Source of the DNA: JBGSUZ01 sp964404895 | GTDB lineage: Bacteria; Bacillota; Clostridia; Peptostreptococcales; Acidaminobacteraceae | DNA: 64,000 nt | Direction of reading: 5' to 3' | NCBI GenBank assembly: GCA_964404895.1 | Contig: CAYOLV010000001.1 | Coordinates: forward strand, 806,001 to 870,000 | Part shown: positions 58,318 to 64,000 of the stretch, in pieces | Layout: every line of letters begins with the position of its first letter | Position numbering within the stretch: the stretch's first letter is position 1 | Program-made: the position numbers and the translations under genes | Notes under the pieces: generated by a model | Seen by the model: only the letters and a program-made list of their open reading frames with translations | Told to the model about the DNA's origin: nothing | The model's database searches: none

Positions 58318-59085
58318 ATGTCTTTAAAATTATCCAAAAAATATAGAGCACTATTCCTGCTGCTGTCTCTGTGTCTGCTTTCTGGTTGTGTCTCAAAGAC
58401 CAATACATCGGCAGATTATAGGGTCGAGGCTGAACAACCCCTTGTCTTTACCGATTTGAAATACAATGAAATTCTCAAAGAAGATAAGGTGGAACTCGTA
58501 GAATTTAATTTTACATTTCCGCAAATTGAAAATTTAGAGAGTAATCCCGTTTATAACCAAATCAATGAAGCTTATGCGAAAAAATTTGAAGAAGTGAAGC
58601 AGAGGGCCGCATTAGAGAACTTAAATGCGGCAAAGGACAGTTATTTATTATATAAAGATGATCCAGAACTTACTTTTATGATGCATGGGTATCAAATCAA
58701 CTACTCGGTTATGACCAACGATGGCAAAGATTTGTCTATATTCCAAATGTACAGCGACTTTACGGGTGGCGCACATCCCAATAATTATTTTGAAGCACAA
58801 AATTTTGATATGGTGACTGGTAATCCTATTACGCTATCCGATTTGTTCGGTCGAAGTGAAGGAGAAACAAAGGAAATCATCTTAAATCAGGTGATTGAAA
58901 CCATTAAAAACCAAGAAGCTAAAGCAGAAATTATGTATTATGAAAGTTACGAAACTGATTGTGACACAGCTTACAACCCAGAGCATTTTTATTTAAAAGA
59001 TGGAAAACTGATCTTTTTCTATCAGCCTTATGACATAGCGCCATATGCAGCAGGGCTTAGAGAATTTGAGATTCAAGTGAAGTAA
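58318..59085 (+). CDS. DUF3298/DUF4163 (RsiV/PdaC-like) lipoprotein
   Basis: A 255-residue lipoprotein (lipobox LLSGC, Cys24). The mature part opens with strands typical of DUF4163 (VELVEFNFTFPQIENLESNP, then VYNQINEAY) and closes with DUF3298 (MYSDFTGGAHPNNYFEAQNF, ITLSDLFG, YLKDGKLIFFYQPYDIAPYA). This pair of domains occurs in the RsiV anti-sigma factor, where it binds lysozyme, and in peptidoglycan deacetylases. Neither a cytoplasmic anti-sigma part nor a deacetylase domain is attached. A stand-alone ligand-binding or inhibitor role outside the cell is likely. Confidence 0.82.
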   Translation: MSLKLSKKYRALFLLLSLCLLSGCVSKTNTSADYRVEAEQPLVFTDLKYNEILKEDKVELVEFNFTFPQIENLESNPVYNQINEAYAKKFEEVKQRAALENLNAAKDSYLLYKDDPELTFMMHGYQINYSVMTNDGKDLSIFQMYSDFTGGAHPNNYFEAQNFDMVTGNPITLSDLFGRSEGETKEIILNQVIETIKNQEAKAEIMYYESYETDCDTAYNPEHFYLKDGKLIFFYQPYDIAPYAAGLREFEIQVK

Positions 59086-59110
59086 TCATGCCCTGCACAA
59101 AGAACGCATT

Positions 59111-59151
59111 AAAAGCCTGAAAATCTGTATTAGATTTTCGGGCTTTTTTTT
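59111..59151 (+). terminator. Terminator after the DUF3298 gene
   Basis: A 15-bp stem (59111-59125 with 59133-59147, one T-G pair) with a seven-base loop, followed by a T run. It is strong. The rest of the gap to 59315 shows no gene. A small GCC-rich inverted repeat near 59155-59170 is too short to interpret. Confidence 0.92.
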
Positions 59152-59314
59152 GGTGCCAGCCGCTTGGCGAATAGTCTGTTGAAGGGCTCGATGCCCCGGC
59201 ATATATTTTTAATCCATTAATTATAATTTAATGAAACTATAAGATAAATTTGATTTATATATGTTATGATTTGTGTCATGTTTAGCAAATATTAACGTAA
59301 CGAGGGGGATTTAT

Positions 59315-60904
59315 ATGAACAAGAAAAAAGGAATTGGAATAGGCATATTGGCGTCTATTTTACTCATTATATTAGGAATTTGGTTATGTATGCCAGTCTT
59401 GAGTTTGCGGTTCACACATCTCTATTTCATCTTGTTGGCAGTCAGCATTGTCATAGCAGGCGTAGGGTTTTCAGACTTTACCAATCCGAAATTTAAAAAG
59501 GTTGCCAGCGTAGGGATTTTGCTTTTAACAATCTCAATTGTTGCAATTGTAGGAAGTTACGTTGTTTCTTATTCAGCTTTTAACTGGGAAACCAAAAAGA
59601 ACATGCTTCAAGTGGAGGAGGCTGCTTTTAATGAGTCTGTTTCCAACGTGGACATGGGCAATTTGGTGATCTTAGACGAGTCTGATGCCATTAAATTCAG
59701 TGAAAAACTCATTACAGAAAAAGATCCTGCTCTGGGGTCAATTTTCAACATTTCGGAAGCTTATGGAACCCTTTCTGTAGTAGAGGGTCAGCCTTACTGG
59801 ATATTCCCATTAGAGCACAGTGGCTTTTTTAAATGGATGGGACATAAAACATCTCCAGGTTATATTCAAGTCAACGCTACTAACGGCAGTTCAAAATTTG
59901 TAGAAATGCCATTTGATTATTCGCCGTCTTCCTATTTTGGAAAAGATTTAAAGCGTTATGTCTATTCCCAGTTCCCATCTATAGGTATGACAGACTATTC
60001 CTTTGAAGTTGACGACGAAGGCAAGCCTTATTGGGTAATCACAGCTTATACCCATAAAACGGGAGTAACTGGAACCCAAGTATTAGGTTCTCTCATAGTA
60101 GACGCAGCTAGCGGCAAAACAGTCTTCCATGAAGTAGGCAAACAGCCGCTTTGGGTAGACCGTGTTTATTCTTTAGAAATCTTTGAAGAACACCTTGACT
60201 ACTGGGGCAGATATATCAACGGCTGGTGGAATCCATCGGATACAGGAAAGCTTCAAAATACTGAAGGCTATGGCTATGTATTCAACGAAGGCAATATCTA
60301 TTTCTATACGGGGATCACTTCCTACGGTGGAGATGAAGCTACAACGGGCTTCATGATTTTCAACCCGCGAAATGGGCAAGCCAAATACAATCGTATTTCA
60401 GGTTCAACAGAGACCAAATCTGTAGGCTTGATGGAAGAGCTGGTTCAAAATGCAGGTTATACGGCTAAGTATCCCTATTTAATCAATATCAATGGAGAGG
60501 CCACATTCTTCTCTACCCTTAAAGGGAACAGCGACAATATTGTAGGTTACGCTTTTGCATCGGTACAAAATTACAGAGCGGTTGCTTGGGGACAAACCCT
60601 CAAAGAAGCCCAAACCAATTATGCCAGAGCCCTTATTCGTGAAGGCAGTTCTAGCAATGCTATTGGTGCACAGACAGATCAGGCTCTTACAGTCAAAGGT
60701 GAAATTTCAAGAGTGGGTATTACTTCAGAAGGCTATTATTTAGTCAAAATATTAGGCAGAGAAGAATTATTTATGGTTTCTTCCGAGCAGTTCCCATTGG
60801 TAGCCTTGTCTCATGAAAAAGATATGGTCACCATTAAGTACTTGGAAACAGAAGAGAAAAAATTAATCGATGCCGTAGGGTTTGAAAATACCTCTATACA
60901 ATAA
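59315..60904 (+). CDS. Uncharacterised membrane protein with large extracytoplasmic domain
   Basis: A 529-residue protein. Three membrane helices lie within the first 100 residues (IGIGILASILLIILGIWLCM, YFILLAVSIVIAGVGF, VGILLLTISIVAIVGSYVV). The remaining 430 residues are beta-rich with many Tyr, Gly and Trp (WVITAYTHKTGVTGTQVLGS, YGYVFNEGNIYFYTGITSYG). I recognise no catalytic motif. Similar proteins exist as hypothetical membrane proteins in Clostridia. ATG 59315 has GAGGGGG upstream; an earlier GTG at 59273 is not supported. It is followed closely by a GNAT gene. Confidence 0.75.
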   Translation: MNKKKGIGIGILASILLIILGIWLCMPVLSLRFTHLYFILLAVSIVIAGVGFSDFTNPKFKKVASVGILLLTISIVAIVGSYVVSYSAFNWETKKNMLQVEEAAFNESVSNVDMGNLVILDESDAIKFSEKLITEKDPALGSIFNISEAYGTLSVVEGQPYWIFPLEHSGFFKWMGHKTSPGYIQVNATNGSSKFVEMPFDYSPSSYFGKDLKRYVYSQFPSIGMTDYSFEVDDEGKPYWVITAYTHKTGVTGTQVLGSLIVDAASGKTVFHEVGKQPLWVDRVYSLEIFEEHLDYWGRYINGWWNPSDTGKLQNTEGYGYVFNEGNIYFYTGITSYGGDEATTGFMIFNPRNGQAKYNRISGSTETKSVGLMEELVQNAGYTAKYPYLININGEATFFSTLKGNSDNIVGYAFASVQNYRAVAWGQTLKEAQTNYARALIREGSSSNAIGAQTDQALTVKGEISRVGITSEGYYLVKILGREELFMVSSEQFPLVALSHEKDMVTIKYLETEEKKLIDAVGFENTSIQ

Positions 60905-60936
60905 TAAAATGACAATTAGAAAAGGGGAACTCATAA

Positions 60937-61716
60937 ATGAACATTAAAGCATGTAAATTCACAGATATTGAAGAGGTTGTGACTCAGTATTATGAATCTA
61001 ATAAAATTACAGTAGATTCCTACTGGGAAGACCACGTTATGAAAAGTCAGTGTTATCAAATATTCGACCAGAATAAACTCATAGGATTTTTTGCAATTTA
61101 CGAAGAAACCCTTTTAACCCTATTCCACGTCTTTGAGTCTCATGCCAGATTTGGCCAAGAAATTTTTGAAAAAGTAAAACGCTATGAACAAGTCACAAGC
61201 GCTTATGTGCCAACTGGGGACGAATTTTTCTTAAGCCACGCCATCGACAATTACGCCAGAATTGAAAAGCAGGCCTACTTTACCACTTACACGGAGACAG
61301 GCTTGGCTGAGGGGAAAGAAAAGCAGCTAGACTTAGTCCCAATTCTGACCAAAGAAGATACGGCGTTGTTAGCATTAACTACAGACTTCTTTGAAGAAGA
61401 CAGTGCCGAAAGAATCGTTCAAGGTGTCCCTCACTTTCACGTTTACAAAGTTGAAGAGAAGGGCGAATTGGTTGGTTTTGGTGTAGTTGAAGACGGTCGA
61501 GTTGTGAAGTCGATGTCTAGCGTGGGCATGTATGTTATGCCAGAAAAAAGACAGCAGGGATATGCTGCGAACATTCTTAAAGCACTTCAAAAGCTTGTAG
61601 AAAGTCAAGGTTACACTGCTAGATCAGGCTGCTGGTACTATAATCACAATTCTAAAAAGAGTATGGAATCTGCAGGGGCTTATTCAAAGACAAGGCTCTT
61701 AAAGTTTTACTTTTAA
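60937..61716 (+). CDS. GNAT family N-acetyltransferase
   Basis: A 259-residue protein with a divergent N-terminal half and a C-terminal GNAT domain. The acetyl-CoA loop is VMPEKRQQGYAANILKALQK, followed by the WYYNHNSKKSMESAGAY segment where such enzymes place the late helix. The N-terminal half (ACKFTDIEEVVTQYYESNK) may be a second, degenerate GNAT fold. The substrate is unknown. AAGGGG lies upstream. The next gene starts 12 bases after its stop, so it is co-transcribed with it. Confidence 0.8.
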   Translation: MNIKACKFTDIEEVVTQYYESNKITVDSYWEDHVMKSQCYQIFDQNKLIGFFAIYEETLLTLFHVFESHARFGQEIFEKVKRYEQVTSAYVPTGDEFFLSHAIDNYARIEKQAYFTTYTETGLAEGKEKQLDLVPILTKEDTALLALTTDFFEEDSAERIVQGVPHFHVYKVEEKGELVGFGVVEDGRVVKSMSSVGMYVMPEKRQQGYAANILKALQKLVESQGYTARSGCWYYNHNSKKSMESAGAYSKTRLLKFYF

Positions 61717-61728
61717 AGGAGACGGCTT

Positions 61729-62385
61729 ATGAAACATGGAATTGACAACAGTAAGAAAGGATTAGCCTATCTGGGTTTGGCAGTTCTCATTTTTCTACCG
61801 ATTTTCATAGTCACAAGTCAGTGGCTTCCTGCTGATCAGATTCAACTAGGAACTCAAGTTGTTTATCCATACTCAGTAAACGTAGAAATAGACAATAAGG
61901 AAAACCACATTTATAAAACCCGTGAAGAAAAAGTTGCTTTTGATTTTGACAAGTTTACAAAAAAAGAAGCTTTCTCCAATTCTGTCAGTGGGCAAAAACT
62001 TGTGTATGTTGTGGCGGTACAAAACGCAGCCCATAGGATCTATGAAGTCGCTTATAATGTGGATTTGGGAGAAACCTTTGAGCTGGATGTGCCGAGTGAC
62101 ACAAAGCAAATTTACATGCTCTTTCCTGAATTTTCAACCGTTAAGGCAGTTACCAAAAGTAACAGTCAAGAAGCAAAAGAGTTTGCTGTCATAGATGGCA
62201 GAGAAAACGTTGAAGATGGACATGAAGGTGGGGGTCTTAAATTTAGGACTTTCAAAATTGAGACCTTTGACGAAAATAAGTTAACCCTGAAGTTTGATAT
62301 TTTATCGGAATTTGAAGTCAAGGAGATTGACGAGGAATCTGATGTTTATGGGCGTTATGAGGTTGTGTTGAAAAAGCATCAGTAA
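61729..62385 (+). CDS. Uncharacterised exported/membrane-anchored protein
   Basis: A 218-residue protein with one N-terminal membrane helix (LAYLGLAVLIFLPIFIVTSQ) and an extracytoplasmic beta-rich domain of about 180 residues containing many Glu, Lys and Val. There is no cysteine at a lipobox position and no catalytic motif that I can identify. It follows the GNAT gene by 12 bases, with AAGGAGA at the start. A hairpin at 62422-62448 ends the unit. Confidence 0.65.
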   Translation: MKHGIDNSKKGLAYLGLAVLIFLPIFIVTSQWLPADQIQLGTQVVYPYSVNVEIDNKENHIYKTREEKVAFDFDKFTKKEAFSNSVSGQKLVYVVAVQNAAHRIYEVAYNVDLGETFELDVPSDTKQIYMLFPEFSTVKAVTKSNSQEAKEFAVIDGRENVEDGHEGGGLKFRTFKIETFDENKLTLKFDILSEFEVKEIDEESDVYGRYEVVLKKHQ

Positions 62386-62421
62386 CAATAAAGTTATTAT
62401 AAAATTCTTAACAAAACCTCT

Positions 62422-62451
62422 GAAGGCTTAAGCCTAACTTAAGCCTTCGTT
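62422..62451 (+). terminator. Hairpin terminator before the YbjQ-family gene
   Basis: GAAGGCTTAAG (62422-62432) pairs perfectly with CTTAAGCCTTC (62438-62448) around CCTAA. GTTTAT follows, a weak T-tract. It probably terminates the three-gene unit upstream, perhaps only in part. Confidence 0.65.
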
Positions 62452-62512
62452 TATGCCCCTTTAAGATTTCACTGATAAACTCAGGTTATTCAATCAACGA
62501 AGGAGAATTAAA

Positions 62513-62830
62513 ATGATTATTACAACAACGAACAACATTGAAGGCAGACCCGTCAAAGAATATTTAGGACTGGTCAACGGCGAAGTCATTAACGGGATCA
62601 ACTTTATTAAAGACTTTGCAGCAGGCTTAACCAATTTCTTTGGTGGTCGAAGCGTCTCTTATGAAAATGAACTGATTGACGCTAGAACTCGGGCGATAGA
62701 AGAAATGAAAGCTGCAGCCGCTAAAATGGGCGCAGATGCCGTTATAGGCGTTGACATAGATTTTGAAGTCCTTGGAGCTGACGGATCTATGCTTATGGTT
62801 GTTGCCACTGGCACAGCCGTCAGATTATAA
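62513..62830 (+). CDS. YbjQ/UPF0145 family protein
   Basis: A 105-residue protein of the YbjQ family (annotated as heavy-metal-binding domain, though the function is unproven). It has the typical TTTNNIEGRPVKEYLGLVNG, YENELIDARTRAIEEMKAAA and MGADAVIGVDIDFEVLG. The family forms homopentamers in the cytoplasm. GAAGGAG precedes ATG 62513. It is a single-gene unit between two hairpins. Confidence 0.93.
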   Translation: MIITTTNNIEGRPVKEYLGLVNGEVINGINFIKDFAAGLTNFFGGRSVSYENELIDARTRAIEEMKAAAAKMGADAVIGVDIDFEVLGADGSMLMVVATGTAVRL

Positions 62831-62837
62831 AAAAAAG

Positions 62838-62870
62838 AAACGACCGGCGCTTCCCCTTGCTGGTCGTTTT
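62838..62870. terminator. Bidirectional terminator between convergent genes
   Basis: AAACGACCGGC (62838-62848) pairs with GCTGGTCGTTT (62859-62869), with one G-U pair and a ten-base loop. A long T run follows on the + strand and an A-rich run precedes it (62829-62840), so the stem can end transcripts from both the YbjQ-family gene and the leftward DUF5692 gene. Confidence 0.93.
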
Positions 62871-62926
62871 TTTTTTTTATTTGTAAAGTCCCTCAAAACA
62901 GAGGGAATCATTTGGAAGATTTGAGT

Positions 62927-63841
62927 CTATTTAAAACGAGCAATTTCCTTGTAAGCGTCTAAATCGGTATAGACTTCATCTTTAAGAGGGTTCTTCTTGT
63001 TTTTAATAACTCTACCGAAGTGAACCACAAAGACGGCAATATTTGAGACAAGTGCTAAACCGCTGACAACGAATAGGGCAGTAGTGTTATGTGAAGATTT
63101 GACAGCGAACATAGAGGTGTCAGCAAAGTATGGGAGTGTGAGAGAGAACATCGCCCATAAAGCTAAGGTTTGAGCTCTGTGTTGAAGCCATGCGCCCTTT
63201 TTGATAAGAAATGCAGGAATGGTACAAGAAAGCAATAACATTAAGCCTGAGTAGAATGAATGGTCAGGAATGCAGTTGTAAACGTAAGCAAAGTTCCATA
63301 AGTCATATGCAATGACCCAGAACCAAAGCTGATCTGGCCAGAGCATGTCTTTGTTTTTGTCTTTGCCAACGAATATGCCAAGCCACCCAGAAATGGTAAT
63401 AATATTGAGAATACCCGCAATACCGTTCATGATATTCCAAGGGCCGCCCTGAATGAAGAGTCCGTCTACAATGCCGTTATAGCCATAGCATTGAAAATCT
63501 CTAAAGACAGCTTCTGCAATGTTAAATGCTAAAATAAAGGCTGGGAAAATGAGCATCAGCTTATTTTTGTCCATTCCTTTAATGTAGCGAAGTGCCATAA
63601 AGCCAAGAACTCCAGCAATGGCAGAGTAACATTTAACCCATGGGAACCAGTAACCAACAGGGGTGCCAGGGCCTGCTGTAGTCGGCCAAACAAAGGCGGT
63701 TAAAGTGATGGGTACAATAATGTACATGAGAATGGAAAGTTTTTTGCTTCTTCTGGTAATTTCATTGACCAGCATTAAGCCCCCTAAAACAACCAAGCCC
63801 ATTAAGACTGAATACCAAGGCATTGCTTCAAATAAAAACAT
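62927..63841 (-). CDS. DUF5692 integral membrane protein
   Basis: A 304-residue membrane protein with about nine helices. It opens with YSVLMGLVVLGGLMLVNEIT and contains VWPTTAGPGTPVGYWFPWVK and LWPDQLWFWVIAYDLWNFAY, aromatic-rich loops typical of the DUF5692 family. The function is unknown. The start has GAGG nine bases upstream. It converges on the YbjQ-family gene through a shared terminator. Its upstream region has palindromes that suggest control by a dimeric repressor. Confidence 0.85.
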   Translation of the reverse strand: MFLFEAMPWYSVLMGLVVLGGLMLVNEITRRSKKLSILMYIIVPITLTAFVWPTTAGPGTPVGYWFPWVKCYSAIAGVLGFMALRYIKGMDKNKLMLIFPAFILAFNIAEAVFRDFQCYGYNGIVDGLFIQGGPWNIMNGIAGILNIITISGWLGIFVGKDKNKDMLWPDQLWFWVIAYDLWNFAYVYNCIPDHSFYSGLMLLLSCTIPAFLIKKGAWLQHRAQTLALWAMFSLTLPYFADTSMFAVKSSHNTTALFVVSGLALVSNIAVFVVHFGRVIKNKKNPLKDEVYTDLDAYKEIARFK

Positions 63842-63874
63842 GTGTATACCTCATTTTCTTTAAATTTGATTCCC

Positions 63875-63921
63875 TTCGTTCGAAAATAAAAGAATATTCT
63901 AAAAAACATAACGAACGTTCG
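63875..63921 (-). promoter_or_regulatory. Palindromic operator-like sites upstream of the DUF5692 gene
   Basis: CGAACGTTCG (63912-63921) is a perfect ten-base palindrome. TTCGTTCGAA (63875-63884) contains a related half and the palindrome TTCGAA. AGAATATTCT (63891-63900) is a third palindrome between them. They fill the 34-80 bases upstream of the start at 63841, where a promoter should lie. TetR-type repressors often bind such sites. A TATAAT at 63974-63979 on the + strand hints at a divergent gene beyond the window. No other gene is visible in 63842-64000. Confidence 0.45.
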
Positions 63922-64000
63922 GAATGTAAATTTAATATACTGCTGTGTCTATAAATTGTCAAGGCAGAGGGTGTATAATATTTACAGAATAAATCAAAAT

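Noticed and set aside
59155..59175. Small GCC-rich inverted repeat after the DUF3298 terminator
   Set aside because: The stem is only about four to five base pairs and follows a complete terminator. No function can be argued.

Overview
The window looks like chromosomal DNA of a low-to-moderate G+C anaerobic member of the Clostridia. Evidence: strong AGGAGG-type ribosome binding sites, frequent TTG/GTG starts, tightly packed operons, anaerobe-type hybrid-cluster protein, and DUF1538, DUF2156 and DUF5692 families. I cannot name the genus. No rRNA, tRNA, CRISPR array, integrase or transposase was seen.

Layout. 1-4174: 3' end of a ribose operon (rbsK end, rbsD, rbsA, rbsC, rbsB). 4261-5816: a leader RNA and the serine/threonine:Na+ symporter sstT. 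5859-14793: a regulatory operon (GNAT acetyltransferase, hybrid histidine kinase, REC-GGDEF diguanylate cyclase, DUF2156 protein, and a sensor/MFS fusion). 14753-46570: a contractile injection system of the extracellular (eCIS/PVC-like) class. 46724-52104: a solute-binding lipoprotein, a REC-HD-GYP phosphodiesterase and a second hybrid histidine kinase. 52148-56396: Rnk-like factor, DUF1538 membrane protein, tandem-PII protein, Hcp. 56592-63841: S41 peptidase, lipoprotein, uncharacterised membrane proteins, GNAT, YbjQ-family protein and a convergent DUF5692 gene.

The injection-system core has one sheath, two tube paralogues, a tail-assembly-chaperone-like gene that appears to continue into a DUF6760-like reading frame by -1 frameshifting, a long repeat protein in the tape-measure slot, a LysM hub protein, separate hub (gpD-like) and spike (gpV-like) proteins, a gp25 wedge, two large wedge proteins, a gpI-like protein, a DUF4280 PAAR-like tip, a Pvc16/DUF4255 cap protein and a two-module AAA+ ATPase. 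Capsid, portal, terminase and lysis genes are absent, so this is not a prophage.

What sets the locus apart is its membrane side. The cap and PAAR genes lie in one gene run behind a four-helix receptor with a catalytically degenerate cyclase domain, a membrane-anchored MORN-repeat protein and an exported TolC-like coiled-coil protein. A divergent gene encodes a membrane protein with a kinase-like cytoplasmic part and an external LysM domain. A second receptor, with the same sensor layout but an MFS output, ends the upstream operon. A kinase/diguanylate-cyclase pair lies on the left and a kinase/HD-GYP phosphodiesterase pair on the right. My working hypothesis is an injection machine that is tied to the cell envelope and controlled by signalling. 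Candidate cargo lies at 26106-28994, beside the ATPase gene.
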